The notes: generated by a model not told the origin, from the letters alone. DNA of 64,000 bases from Symsagittifera roscoffensis (GCF_963678635.1 NC_087070.1:2919157-2983156); one strand, 5' to 3'. Counted from the stretch's first letter, positions 11,561 through 28,480 are shown. A program made the numbers and translations.

Positions 11561-12978
11561 TGTAATAGAAGTGCTTCTTCTTCTTCTTACCAGCTGGACA
11601 ATTGTAAAGCACAAAAAAGACTAACGACACCTCAGCAGTTGAAGACAGAAGAGAGAAAGGACTCGGAACAATCCCCATTTATGCTGCAGAAGCATTCCTT
11701 CAGAGAACATCGATTTGTCAAGTGATGAGTGGCAGTCAACTGGCTCGAGGAGAGAGTCTATCCGTTTTGGAGTTTTCGAGTTCAAGAGGGGATATCGTTT
11801 ACTGCAAAAAAGCTTATATGGGGTAAGGTCCTATTATGGGTTAATTTATGCACGTCTTCCACCAAGTGCCAAATGGCTTGCAGATAAAAAAATGTTTTAC
11901 CATTTTCAACTGATAATTCGAATATCCAGATCCTCTAGAATTTGTCAGACTGATCGTCCTTTGACGAAATACTTGCGCTTCAATCCTGACTAACTGCTTT
12001 CGTACTAAATCTCCCATCCACTTAGTTGACCATTAGCTGCTTGTTCTGTTGGTAGAAGTGGTATGCTGCGTGACTCGTATCTAGCCGGAATTATTGAATC
12101 TTCTTTCTTACTGTTGAGAAGTTTGAGAAGTTAAGAAATCACTTCTTAATATTTACATCTCTGTTAAAAAGTTACTGCTAAGAACTTTGTTACGCAATCA
12201 AAAGAAAGAAAAAAAAACATTATCCTTCAAAGATTGGAGGCCCAATATTAAATCGGTTTTCAGATCGGAATAAATCAGTGCTGTAAATTGATCCTAAATT
12301 CAGGTTAGTTGTCACCCATCCATCTAGCGTGCACTCGATGTCTATGTTTGTTAAAAAAGTTTTTCTGTCGCACTAGTTTTAACTAGAGTTCCCACTTGAG
12401 GTTCTCCTTGATCAGCTGCCGCAACTTATGGTTTCTCACAACACCGAGCTTGTTAAGACATCTAGAAATCGTTTTTATATGGAGAACACTTTAAAATACC
12501 CCTCGTCCCCTGAATGAGCTTATCAAAACTCCTAGCGATCGTATTTAAGGCACAACCTGTCAACCTCAAGAAATCGATCCGCTCGTATGGTTTCAGTTTC
12601 AATCATTTTCTGTTGTCTATACCCACCGCATTTATCCAATCATCTTTGTCCATCAATTGAGCTCTGACATCACAAGGGCAGCTACCAACCGGTTGAAGGC
12701 CATCACCTAGCGCCAATTTACCTAGAAAATATTTCTTTTCTTGGAAAAATATCCTAAATAGGAACTCAACTTTTAGCTAATTAATTCGAAGACGATTACC
12801 GAATTCATAGATCCTACCTTTTCCTAATCTGTTTAAGAACCTGATTGCTCTACCTAAAAGAGGTAAGACAAGAAAAGAAAGTGTTTTGTAGTGTTTTGTA
12901 GTTTGTAAAAAATTTCAGAAGAACTTGCATTTTCTGACAAGCGATTCAAGAAAGAAATCAGTCTTGTCAAAAAGTCTT
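11561..12978. other. No gene recognised
   Basis: Intermediate composition. The open frame at 11715-11993 follows the LINE remnant and may be its degraded tail, but no motif is visible. Confidence 0.4.
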
Positions 12979-13968
12979 GTCATTTTACAAAAGGGGTACA
13001 GTCACGGGACACAAAAATTGGAACTTTTCAATTTCAACGAGAAAATGAACGAAGTTTTTCTTCACTTTTTGTTCGTTTTCTCTGCAACTATTCAAGATGC
13101 AGGGTTCAAATTTTTACAAAGGGTAGATGAAACTACCTAAGCCAAATTTTGAGAAATCTTGTTTTGAAGGCGTAAATTAGCCAGCATATCATAACTAGTT
13201 TTAGAGGTGTTCTTGCTGTGGAAGCAACATCACAAACAATAGAAGAGATTTGAATTTAGGGGTTCGAATTAGTTTTTTGTAAAGCTGGTATGCTTTTCTT
13301 ACACATTATGCAGCCGAAAAAGGACAGATAACTGAATTAACAGAACTACTAGGCCAGTATAGGAAATTTTATGAATAATTTTCCGCTGATGATTGACTTC
13401 AGTCAACAAAAAACCATTCCAGCAAATATTTCGGAAAAATTACTGCGTCAATCCATGCACAGGAGTCTCATTATCCATTTTGTTTCTGCAAAGTTTGTTC
13501 ACGTTTGTGATATAAACTCGCAAGAACTTTTGATGTATGTGTCATGAAAAGAGATATGACCTTTTCTGGACGCCGGGCCAAATAACTCTGTTAATTCTGT
13601 TATTTGTCATTTTTGGCTGCATAATGTGTAATTCAAGCATAATAGCTTCCGAAAGAACTAATTTGAGCCCCTAAATGCAATTTTCTTCTATTGTTTGTGA
13701 GGTTGTTTCCACATCAAGAACACCTCTAAAACTAATTATGATATGCCGTCTCATTCACGCCTTCGAAACAAGATTTATCAGTTTTCGGCCCAGTTAAGCC
13801 CTTTCAAATAATTTCATCTACCTTTTTGTCAAAAATTGAACCCTGCATCTTGAATAGTTGCAGAGAAAACGAACAAAACGTCAAGCAAAACATCGTTTAC
13901 TTTCTCGTTGTAATCAAAAACTTGCAACTTCTATGACCCGTCTTTTTACCCCTTTTGGAAAATGGTAA
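12979..13968. repeat. Long inverted repeat (fold-back element)
   Basis: The left arm (about 12979-13355) and right arm (about 13573-13968) are reverse complements along their whole length with moderate divergence and small indels. Examples: left CATTATGCAGCCGAAAAA with right TTTTTGGCTGCATAATG, and left TGCAGGGTTCAAATTTTT with right AAAAATTGAACCCTGCA. The spacer is about 217 bp. No transposase frame is inside. Candidate non-autonomous fold-back DNA transposon. Confidence 0.8.
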
Positions 13969-15143
13969 AATTTTTTGCATTGACTCGCATTTCAAAGCAT
14001 TGCAGGGTCTTCTTATTATCCGATAACTCTAAAAACAGATTTTTATGGATTATCACAGTTCTTATGGTAGACGTTTTTGCTCTTTTTTAGGTTGATAATC
14101 GACCGTCGCAAACTGCGATGGTTGAATTTGACCCAACTCGATGACCACGGTCTTGCTTGAAGATTGTCTTTTTTCACTAGATCTCTAGCAACCAATTTTA
14201 GATTTTGTAATCATAGTAGAAAACAAAACAGATTTAAATGCTTAAGCATTTGGTAGACTTCTTTCTGATACTCTTAGCAGGAAGATGAACAATACTCGAA
14301 ATATTGAAGCCACCAGAAGTAGCCATCGGTTTTCCATTTTACCGAATCTATCCAGAAGGAGCTTTTAAAAATTGAAATTTTTGAAAAATCGCGTCTTATC
14401 AAAAAGAGAAAATGCAATTTATGCTCCAGCTAAAATCATGCACAGGAAAAATCAATGAAATATTTTTTGTTTTGAAGTTCAGATTTCAATATAAGTAATT
14501 CGTCGAAAGTTTTTTTGTTTCGAAATTCAGATTTTTATTTTAGTATTTCGTCAAAAATTTTGATGAGTTGAAGTGCAACATTTTTTTTCTTAAATTGTTG
14601 ACAGTTTCTGGAAAAAACTTTGGAGTAAAACGATCCAATGCTTGAAAAATTGATTGAGTTGCACTGAAATTAAAAAGAGAAAAGACACTAGTCGTATGTT
14701 TTATCATGTACCAATTCTATTATAATGGTGTCCACAATGAATTTTGTAAATTTTTTACTTTTTAACGAAGAGCAACTATCCGCAGAAGCCTATCGTGATA
14801 AATTCCGCTTTTTACGATAATTCAGTCTAAAATGTTTACCAAATATTAGTCAATGAGATGAATTAGAAAGAAATAGTTTGATTCAAAATTCTTCAGAAAA
14901 AATTGAGGTTGAGGTTTTCATATCAATGAATGATAATAGATAAATCAATTAAGCTGTTTTGTCGCAAAGGGTTTATCAAAAAATTGTCCTGTAGATAGCA
15001 ATACTGATTAATTTTTTCGTTAATCAGTATAAAATTTGGAAAATGGTTTGAGAACACCATTATAGTAGGAGTTTTTTATTGACAGTTATAAAAACTAAAT
15101 TCAACACTAGAAACATAATAAGCAAAACAAGCTTTTTTTTCAG
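13969..15143. other. No gene recognised
   Basis: AT-rich sequence with no convincing exon; it could be intron upstream of the exon at 15144. Confidence 0.4.
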
Positions 15144-15270
15144 TGGTCGGCGGTTTGCGCAACTTTTTGCCGTTGGGGCTGGGGTAGGGGCCCTGGCCCA
15201 GCGTTTTACAGAAAACAAACTTCATGAAAAAGCGGGCCGGGAAGTTGATCTCGAAACCTACAACAGATAA
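15144..15270 (+). CDS. Candidate 3' terminal exon, 41 residues
   Basis: A strong acceptor (CTTTTTTTTCAG) ends at 15143. The following 127 nt are much richer in GC than the flanks and open in one frame to a TAA. The encoded tail includes RRFAQLFAVGAGVGALAQRF, a small hydrophobic Gly/Ala segment, followed by a charged end ENKLHEKAGREVDLETYNR. Incoming phase is 2. The layout (short hydrophobic segment, charged C-terminus) would suit a small membrane protein, which is inference. Upstream exons were not found. Confidence 0.45.
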
Positions 15271-15429
15271 TCGGCTCTAAATTTGCAAGTGTACCTGTGT
15301 TGAGGAGTAGAGTAGACGATTGTCTTTGACTTTAGTTAAAAAACGTCCTCAACTCGAGATTTTCCCACTTTTCTTCGGAAAAAACGGAGTTAAATAGATT
15401 TACTTAAAATCTGAAAATTAATTGATATT

Positions 15430-15512
15430 TCTATCCGTAAGATAGTCTGGAGGATGTGCGGAGCAGTCCCAGGCATGGGGTAGCGGGTTCCAGCTCGTTC
15501 GGACGAAAAAAT
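15430..15512 (+). mobile_element. tRNA-like SINE head, possible
   Basis: CAGGCATGGGGTAGCGGGTTCCAGCTC contains a B-box-like GGGTTCCAGCTC in a short GC-rich patch, as in tRNA-derived SINEs. The A box and the boundaries are unclear. Confidence 0.3.
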
Positions 15513-16035
15513 TTTTCTCTTTTTTTTTCATATCTTTCTACATAAAAAAGCGTATAAAGGTCATATCGCTTAGAGTAGAAAAAAAGTTAAGACATGCGGT
15601 TTTCACTGGGATCCCTGATGTGAGAAACTGAATGAACTTGCCACGAATTTTGAGTGTTAGATAATGATTCGAGAAAAATTGTTTTTTTTTCCTCATTTGA
15701 CCCGTTCGTCACTTTTATGCTTCTCTGTCTTCTCTTTTGTAGCAAACGGTCAGTCTTTAGCAAACAGTCATAGTGCAGTGGTAAACAAAATTGATTGAAA
15801 AACAAATATAGACAGTTCGAGACTCGGATAGGACCATGAAACTATTTTTTTTTCATTTTGTAGCTTTGGTCGATTTGAAAATGCGCAATCATTTTGATTA
15901 AAAGAGACTGAGTTAAGATTGGAAGGTAAACTATTGTTGAATGATGCCTGATAGCTAGCAAGATTACCTTAAAAACCAATTCAGTGGTTGATAAAATTTC
16001 TCCTGCGTGGAAAAAAACGATATGCTTCAAAATTA

Positions 16036-16248
16036 TTTTCACTCAGTATTAAATTTTTATATATCTTATATCTCGCTCACCTCTACAGTTTTTGAGGCCC
16101 CGCATGAGCAAAAACGAACAACAACCTCATATTTGCTCAAAACAATTCAACCACTGCAATAAAGGACCAATGGTGCAGTGGGTAAAAGTGACAGGTTCAG
16201 GTGAGCGAGATATAAGAACTTGGAAAAAAATTTAATACTGAGTGAAAA
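16036..16248. mobile_element. 213-bp MITE with TA target duplication
   Basis: Inverted termini TTTTCACTCAGTATTAAA...GATATA...CTCGCTCACCT and its reverse complement AGGTGAGCGAG...TTTAATACTGAGTGAAAA bound the element, and TA lies on each side. TA duplication with TIRs fits Tc1/mariner-like MITEs. The interior is non-coding. Confidence 0.8.
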
Positions 16249-16734
16249 TACTTTTAGAAGCACATGTGCAGATCTAAGAAAACAGTTATCTTCACAAAGA
16301 AATGCTTAATATTAATTATGTGCAAAGAGCAGAAAGCTGAGAACCCCCTCCGTCGGCCCACACAAGTACGAGGTTTATTTTTTGATCCCACAAAGAATAA
16401 ATCAGTTGATTTGATGCTTCGGTTATTTGTTAAAGAATTCTGGCCAAATTCATTTCTCAGAAGATGAAATACAAACACAATAAGCCTCACATACAAGGAG
16501 TTGAAAAATTAAGTAATATTTCGAAAAAATATGCAGGAGTACGCAACAAACCAAGAAATTGCTACAAAAAACAAAAAGGCTCAAAATATTTCCGCCAAAT
16601 AGTAGTATCCTGATTGCTAGAACTTACGGATGACCGAATAGATTTTCTGGGCCAGCGTTTCAAAGCTCATTCATTGTATTAACGGATTTGGTCTCTAACT
16701 TGTGTTAAAACTAGTATTACAAACAGTAGAGGCA

Positions 16735-16815
16735 CTTAGCATGATGGTAAGGCGTTCACTTTGAAACCATCAGGTCGTGCAATTGATTCGGCGTGTGCGA
16801 GGATAGTGTGCGAGG
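16735..16815 (+). mobile_element. tRNA-derived SINE fragment
   Basis: TTAGCATGATGGTAAGGCGTTCACTTTGAAACC resembles a tRNA D-arm/A box (compare TAGCnnAGTGGTnAGGCG) running into an anticodon-arm-like segment, followed by a weak B box. It is not a functional tRNA. Confidence 0.4.
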
Positions 16816-17376
16816 ACGAGCTCCCACATGACCTCTCGCTTCAGGTCCACCACAGCCAGGCCAATTTTGGCTGCAATACTGGTACCAAGTGAAAATTCTA
16901 AACCCAAAAAAAAGCTTATGTCTTATAATTTTATGAATTTGGACATTACGACAGGCAGCGCATGACTTCCACCATAATGAGTTGAGCCACAGTGCAAAAT
17001 TTTTGAAGCTGAATCCCATAAAATTTGAAATGCTGGAAGTTTTAAATTAATTGTCTCTAATGGATCAAATTTACAGTATCTAAACCTATATAATTAATAT
17101 AAATGGATAAAATGTGATTTAAAATTTTAAGTCTGAGCTCAAGACAAAAACAAATTGCGAATGATAGAAAGCAAATCCGTAAAAAAGCAAGTTAAGAATG
17201 AAAGTTTGTCTGAAATAGAAAACCACCGCAATCACAAAATTTTCGTCCTTTTCTTCAAAATCGGGGCCATGATCACAATCAATTCATGATTATGTATTTT
17301 ACGCAGGCCTGACAAAACACTCTCTAAAATTTGTTCCATGTAATATAAGCAATGTAATGAGCTCTTTTTTCCTCTA

Positions 17377-18188
17377 CAGGGTGTTCTCAAAGCATGATGA
17401 TCAGAAATTAACTCTATGTTCAGAAATATTTGATGTAGCAAAGCTATAACGATTTCTGATGACATAATTGTTTGAGCTGAATTATTTTTTGCTCACGCAT
17501 GTTTCCGCGATTTAAGGAAACCTTACTGCATTTTGCTGAAAAAAATGTAATCCTGTTTAAAACAGCCAGATAAAATGAAATAAAACATTTTTAAATACGG
17601 TTTTCTCAAAATTGTGTTATAATTGGTCAAAAAATTAGGAGGAGAAAAGCGCTTAGAACTTCGCCAGCTTTTTGCGGTGCAATGTTTTGCGATATTTTGT
17701 ACAAAAACTAAACCCGCAAAACAGGTCAAATCAATTGGTTGAAAACTAAAGAGTTACACAAAGTCAACTCTTTACTGACCCTGTTTACTTTTTTATATTT
17801 GAAACAAATGATTTGACCCATTTTAAGGGTATAATTTTGGTTCGAAAGGTTGCAAAAAATTGCCTCACAAACACTTTTGGTTCTGTTCAGTTTTTGACCA
17901 AATATAACCAAATTTGTGAAAAACGAGTTTCCAATATTTGTTTTCTTTTCCTTTTATCCGGTTGTTTTAAATCAACATTATGATAGATAGTTCAGCACAG
18001 AATGCAGTGAAAAATCATTAAACTGCGGAAACATGCTTTCAACAAAAAAACAATCCAACTCAATAAATTATATAATCAAAACTTGTGGGAGAATGTTTGC
18101 TGCCTACTGCAAAAATAGTCATTTCAATAACCCAAGTATTTGAAAAATGAGAGAGAATTTATATAGAGCAAATTTTGAAAACACCCTG
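17377..18188. mobile_element. Non-autonomous TIR element, TA-flanked
   Basis: CAGGGTGTTCTCAAA at the left is matched by TTTGAAAACACCCTG at the right. Both are flanked by TA, and the complementarity extends outward (TTTTCCTC/GAGGAAAA). Subterminal CGCATGTTTCCGC and GCGGAAACATGC are also inverted. No transposase frame is seen inside. The termini resemble mariner-type ends. Confidence 0.65.
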
Positions 18189-18198
18189 TAGAGGAAAA

Positions 18199-18825
18199 CT
18201 TTAGTTGACAAATCAAGGAGTGTCTGGCAAAGCCATTAGCATGCACAAATCTTCTAACTCTCGCATAACCCATCTAACATAACCAAAAACTTCCAATTGA
18301 TATTATAAGTGATGCAAAATTCTACGGAATTAAAAAAAGAAAGGACTCAAATAAAAACAAGAATCTGACATTTTTTGTTTCGACCTCTAACAAATGAGTA
18401 GGGTAACTAACGTGTTGGCTGAAATTTAGGTCGACTACCGCAAAAAAATTGATCAAGGACTCAATTGTGATATTATTGTGGTATAATCAAATTGAATCCC
18501 TCTCAGCAGTGATTTCTATTTCAAAATCCATAATACTTAAGAAAAAAAATAGGATCTGAATAACTTCGCTTTTCACGACAAAATTGGAATTAAATTTTTC
18601 TCATTGACACATGATCAAACTAAATTTAACGTTTTTCATCTATTTGGAGCATAACTTCAACCAACTACTGCTTACAATGAAAATGATAGCAAACTTAAAA
18701 CAATTGAAATTTAAAAGCTTTTTTTTTACTGCGATATACGGTGGGAGGAGTCTTTCTTGCAAATCAATCGGGTGCATTTTTTCCATGGCGCAAACCTTAA
18801 AAAAATGAAAATTTCTGAAACCCCA
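18199..18825. other. No gene recognised
   Basis: AT-rich sequence between mobile-element remnants; no exon signal found. Confidence 0.4.
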
Positions 18826-19066
18826 CTTTTTTTGGTACTATTTAACGGCAATAATTTTCGACCGATCAACCCCTAATTTTTCCTACTGGCGCTTTCAGTG
18901 CCAGAAAATTTTTAATTTCAGCAAGAGCGTGCGCCAAAAACAGCAAACTTTTTCATCAAAAGTTTTTCAAAATTTGCCTAAAAACGGCTTATGGACCCGT
19001 TGCTTCAAAAGTTTTCGGCAAAATACGGCCTCTATAGTGCATTGGGAGAGCTCGGGAAAGGAATTT
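18826..19066. mobile_element. Fragment related to the hAT-type MITE
   Basis: Shares internal words with the 20501-20947 copy (TTTGCCTAAAAACGGCTT, AGTGCATTGGGAGAGCTCG, AATTTGGTCG) but has no terminal repeats. Confidence 0.5.
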
Positions 19067-19516
19067 GGTCGTAGCTAAACTTTGAGCATTTCTTTGATAT
19101 TTATGCCCCTCTTTGATATTTCAAAACTATGACTTCTTGTAGCCATTAGGTTGCAATTCAAATAACCGCTGGGAAAAGAAAATGTACTGCATCAATTTGT
19201 GGTTTGTTATTGTTCTTCGTATGATGTGTTTGTTATTCGCAAATATGACCAATGTTTGTTGTTTACCATTTTGTACAAATATAGACAACTTTAAAATACA
19301 TCCACGTTTACTAATCAGCAACAGTAGATTATCTGGTTAATATTAAAGTCGCATTTAAAAAAGTTCTAAGGAATTTATTTTTTCAGTCCCACCGTAAAAT
19401 AGGGGTGCGCTGTGATTGGCCAAACTGGATAATTTTTTATCACTGAAACCAGCTTCTTGAAATCAGAAATCGCGTCTGACTAGATGAAAAACTAGAAAAT
19501 TCTGCGTCCATGTGAA

Positions 19517-19714
19517 CAGGGGCGGATCTAGGGATTTCCTGAGGGTTGTTTTCAAAAATTTATCGAAATTTTGTCGACCTTTTTTTAGGTCGAAGGCAAA
19601 ATTTTGAGAAAAAACAGGCCACGCCGAGGGCGCCTTTGGAAAAACTTTAGGGTCTTTCGGCGCCAAGTATAAAAAACGTCCGAAACCCGCCCCCTCCCCC
19701 TAAATCCGCCCCTG
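19517..19714. mobile_element. hAT-type MITE, 198 bp, 8-bp TSD
   Basis: The element begins CAGGGGCGGATCTAGG and ends CCTAAATCCGCCCCTG, imperfect inverted repeats. It is flanked by the exact 8-bp duplication CATGTGAA (19509-19516 and 19715-19722). An 8-bp duplication with CAGGGGCG-type ends is the signature of the hAT superfamily. No coding content, so it depends on transposase made elsewhere. Sits about 240 bp upstream of the Rab start codon. Confidence 0.9.
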
Positions 19715-19951
19715 CATGTGAACCCATCGGAAGTTTTAAGTAATGACCCACGAAATTATATTTAAGTCCATTTAAAATAAAACAAGCGCACCACTATTTG
19801 CTGACCACAAAAAGATAATCAACTGCTACTATCAAAGCAATAAAAAAATTACAATTTCTGAAATTTCGGAAAACTAAAAAAAAATTACGCTTCGATAAGT
19901 AACAGACCATTTTACTCCAAACTTGGGCTAAAAAGTGTTGTTCGGAGTATA

Positions 19952-24108
<4,157 letters not shown>

Positions 24109-24639
24109 AATCTGTAGTTTGGATAGATAATTAAAACTAATAAAGACACCACTTTCAAAAAAAATGTTTTATTCACGCAAATGTTTTACGAGGCAAAAAT
24201 AGACAAAAGAATGAGATTTACAATTTCAATGAACAATTAATCAGCTCTTAATCAAAACTCATTTTTATAATAGTTTAGTAACTAGAGCGTGAAAGCCCAT
24301 GAAAAACCGTGTCTGTACAAAACAGTCCAATACAAAACAGTCTGATACAAAATAGTCCAAAGAATCACTTCAAAGTCCAATAAACAATCCTATATAATCC
24401 CATATTTGTTCTGTGCTCATTTTTTCTAGTAAAATTTTGGCATGATTTGGATCGTCATCGAACTTCTCAATGAGTTTTGGAAAGGAAGTGTGCTTGCCGT
24501 TGAATAGTTTTACGAATTTTTTTGCTAATTTTGTCTTTTTTTTTGTTTCGCAGGTTAATGTTTTAATGATGGGACGCTGCTGTTATCTAGATGGTTTTGA
24601 TTTTTTTGATATACTACCTATTTTCATCCGGATAAAATG

Positions 24640-26630
24640 GAATCAAAAGTTATTTGATCCGAGCGAAATTTTCTTATCAATTTCTGGAACTATTTTTAGG
24701 ACTGTTTTTTAAGGGCCTTTTTGCTTTTTCGTATGATTTTTCAAATGATTTTGTGCAGGAACGTTGTCAATTGCATTGTTGTACAGACACGGACAAAAAG
24801 TAGCTAGACCCAAAAAGAATAAATACTAAAAATTCTAAAAAAAAAAATTAGATCAAATCAACCTTTGATCTTTTTTTTACGCGATGTTTGTCGCCAATGA
24901 TCTCATGTCGGCGCCAAAAAATCAAGGTAAAAAAACTCAAATGGTATTGGGGACTGTTTTGTATGGGACTACTTTTTAGGATTTGTTTGATGTCTCGCAC
25001 TGTTTTGAATGTTTTTTTTTTGTATAAGCGCCCCAAAAAGTTATTTGATCCGAGCGAAATTTTATCATCAATTTCTGGAACTATTTTTAGGACTGTTTTG
25101 TAAGGGCCTGTTTGCACTTTCATATGATTTTTCAAATAATTTTGTACAGGAATGTTGTCAATAGCATTGCAGTACAGACACGGACAAAAAGTAGCTAGAC
25201 CCAAAAAGAATAAATACCAAAAACTCGACAAAAACTTAATGAATATGATTAGATCAAATCAACCTTTGTTATTTTTTTTACGCCATGTTTGCCGCCAATG
25301 ATCTCATGTCGGCGCCAAAAAATCAAGGTAAAAAACTCAAATGATATTGGGGACTGTTTTGTATGGCACTACTTTTTAGGATTTTTTTGATGTCTCGCAC
25401 TGTTTTGAATGTTTTTTTTGTATAAGCGCCCCAACAAGTTATTTGATCCGAGCGAAATTTTATCATAAATTTCTGGAACTATTTTTAGGACTGTTTTGTA
25501 AGGGCCTGTTTGCACTTTCATATGATTTTTCAAATAATTTTGTACAGGAATTTTGTCAATAGCATTGCTGTACAGACACGGACAAAAAGTAGCTAGACCC
25601 AAAAAGAATAAATACCAAAAACTCGACAAAAACTTAATGAATATGATTAGATCAAATCAACCTTTGTTATTTTTTTACGCCATGTTTGCCGCCAATGATC
25701 TCATGTCGGCGCCAAAAAATCAAGGTAAAAAACTCAAATGATATTGGGGACTGTTTTGTATGGGACTACTTTTTAGGATTTTTTTGATGTCTCGCACTGT
25801 TTTGAATGTTTTTTTTTGTATAAGCGCCCCAAAAAGTAATTTGATCCGAGCGAAATTTTATCATAAATTTCTGGAACTATTTTTAGGACTGTTTTGTAAG
25901 GGCCTGTTTGCACTTTCATATGATTTTTCAAATAATTTTGTACAGGAATTTTGTCAATAGCATTGCTGTACAGACACGGACAAAAAGTAGCTAGACCCAA
26001 AAAGAATAAATACCAAAAACTCGACAAAAACTTAATGAATATGATTAGATCAAATCAACCTTTGTTATTTTTTTACGCCATGTTTGCCGCCAATGATCTC
26101 ATGTCGGCGCCAAAAAATCAAGGTAAAAAACTCAAATGATATTGGGGACTGTTTTGTATGGGACTACTTTTTAGGATTTTTTCGATGTCTCGCACTGTTT
26201 TGAATATTTTTTTTTGTATAATCGCCCCAAAAATTTATTTGATCCGAGCGAAATTTTATCATAAATTTCTGGAACTATTTTTAGGACTGTTTTGTAAGGG
26301 CCTGTTTGCACTTTCATATGATTTTTCAAATAATTTTGTACAGGAATGTTGTCAATAGCATTGCTGTACAGACACGGACAAAAAGTAGCTAGACCCAAAA
26401 AAAATAAATACCAAAAACTCGACAAAAACTTAATGAATATGATTAGATCAAATCAACCTTTGTTATTTTTTTTACGCCATGTTTGCCGCCAATGATCTCA
26501 TGTCGGCGCCAAAAAATCAAGGTAAAAAACTCAAATGATATTGGGGACTGTTTTGTATGGGACTACTTTTTAGGATTTTTTCGATGTCTCGCACTGTTTT
26601 GAATATTTTTTTTGTATAATCGCCCCAAAA
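24640..26630. repeat. 398-bp satellite array, five copies
   Basis: Units of about 398 bp (397-401) repeat in head-to-tail order. Each contains TTATTTGATCCGAGCGAAATT, GGAACTATTTTTAGGACTG, ATTGC(A/T)GTACAGACACGGAC and ATGATCTCATGTCGGCGCC. The first unit is the most diverged, the inner ones nearly identical. Open frames of 60-127 codons appear on both strands in each unit, but they just repeat with the array and show no domain. The array begins about 530 bp past the Rab stop codon. Confidence 0.92.
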
Positions 26631-27957
26631 GAAATTCAATTTTAGATATAATTTCAGCTATTGTAATTCGCTCGTGTATATATTTGGCAGCGCCTAAATG
26701 TTAAACTAACAAATAAAAAAAGAGACATATTTTCGATCAAAACTTGAAAATTACTTTTAAAACTAGCGTTTTTTCACAATTAAAATGAAAGATGAACAAA
26801 AAATAGAATCTACCAAACAACCGTATCCAGAATGCTAACTGAAGTTATAGATAATTTTTTCTGCATACCGACAAGAAAATAAATTGGGAGGTAGAAACTC
26901 CAAAAAAGTTAATCGCAAGCACAAATTAGGAAAGTTTATTATTGGACAAAGTATCTGCCTGAAAAACTTGGGGCAAAAAAAGCTGGATTGAACAAACAAA
27001 AAATTAGATTTAAAAATGCTTTTTTTCCAGCAAATTTATTTTACATTTTGCTCATTTATGAGCCATCATTTATAATTCAACAGTTAATTAAAATCAGTTA
27101 GATAACGATGTTTTTGAAGCATTCAAATTAACTGACGCAAAGCAAATTATTCCAAGGTGCAATTTAAAGATGAAAAAATATATTAAAAACCTTTATCAGT
27201 AAATGTGGTTTCTGTCAATTGCAAAGAATTTATTAGAAGCTATCTAGCTGGTTTTAGTATAGTATGTTTCCCACGTACTCTATTAAGTTATTATATTAAG
27301 CGAAGTTCTTTTTTTTGCTATTTCAGGTCATTTGTTGCGTCTATAACTTTCTCGTGTTTCCATAATTGCAGCCGAAAACGACCACGTTCAAGTAGAATGA
27401 GGGGTTCAGTGGCTGAACTGGGACGGGGGATTGGAAAACTGAAGAATTGTGTTGGGTTGGGGTAGGGTAACTGGCAGGGGGTTAAAAAAAAATCAGATAC
27501 GGTGACCCAAAATTTTATCCACATCCAAGCAAAATTAAACTGTTTGCAAGCTTTTCGTAGCTTTTGATTTCCAAACCACCCAAAATGAAAAGGAAAAAAC
27601 AGTTCCATGAAACTTATAAGCCCACACACTGTTCCGACCAGGTATTGTTGGCAGTGCTAATTTGAAAAATTGGATTGAAAATGAGTCGAATAAACTTCAA
27701 AAGGCAAACTATCTATTATTAGAGAGTGACTGTATGAATAAGTTTAAATAAAATTCCAATTGGAACTAATTAAACTAAATAGGTAAGAACAATAACTTTC
27801 TCTATTGACTTATCAGCAGATCGTGCCTTTTAGAGTTTCATTTTGCTGTATTTCATATTTCATTTTCCGTGTTTCAATAGTGTTTCATATAGTTAAAAAC
27901 TAGTAATTTTATTCAACTATTTTAATTAGGTCGCAATCTCTGTGTACTTTGTTTGTT
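26631..27957. other. No gene recognised
   Basis: AT-rich. A GC-richer patch at 27360-27480 has a TAATTGCAG acceptor-like site followed by only eight open codons, too little to call. Confidence 0.45.
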
Positions 27958-28107
27958 AGCATTGATTTTGCAATCAATTTTGAATGATTCACGAGAATGC
28001 AAAAACAATGTGCTTTTCAAGAACGAATGCTACAATTCGTTCAATAAAAGCGCCTTGTTCTTGCGTACTCGTGAATCGTTTAAAGTTGATTTCAAAATCA
28101 ATCGAGA
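27958..28107. repeat. Imperfect hairpin, about 58-bp arms
   Basis: Left arm 27960-28017 (ATTGATTTTGCAATCAATTT...GATTCACGAGAATGCAA) and right arm 28048-28105 (TTGCGTACTCGTGAATC...GATTTCAAAATCAAT) are imperfect reverse complements. It is probably a MITE-like fold-back; no target duplication was identified. Confidence 0.65.
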
Positions 28108-28174
28108 GCACAAATATTTTGTAACTATTGTTTCGAAAGTCGGAATAAAAAGATAACACTGACGTTAGTGTAAA

Positions 28175-28480
28175 GTTTTGTTCCGACTTTCGTGAAGAAA
28201 GTAGCGGAATATTGAGCACAATTTTTTTTTTTCAGACAAGTTTCGACTTTTTATCAAGCCATTTTTGACGGAATTGTTCTAAATATCATTCAAACAGAAT
28301 TGTTGTCTTCAGCTTATGTTTGAAAAGAGATTTCACCTGTGATTATTTTTTTGTAAAATTATGAGGGTTTAAAGATTGTCATTTTGGCCAATTTGGGACA
28401 ATTAACGCGCGATATATTTCGCGCTACTAACGCGTAAGCGGAGATTTAATCTGCCTTAGATATCGTTCCAAATTGGTTGA
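28175..28480. repeat. Dispersed repeat, family B (copy 2)
   Basis: Colinear with 2870-3165 over several short blocks, diverged, same orientation. Non-coding. Confidence 0.55.

Noticed and set aside
24848-26425. Minus-strand frames opening MSSFWYLFFLGLATFCPCLY repeated three or four times
   Set aside because: They recur only because the 398-bp satellite repeats. There is no splice context, domain or start-site evidence, and the opposite strand is equally open.
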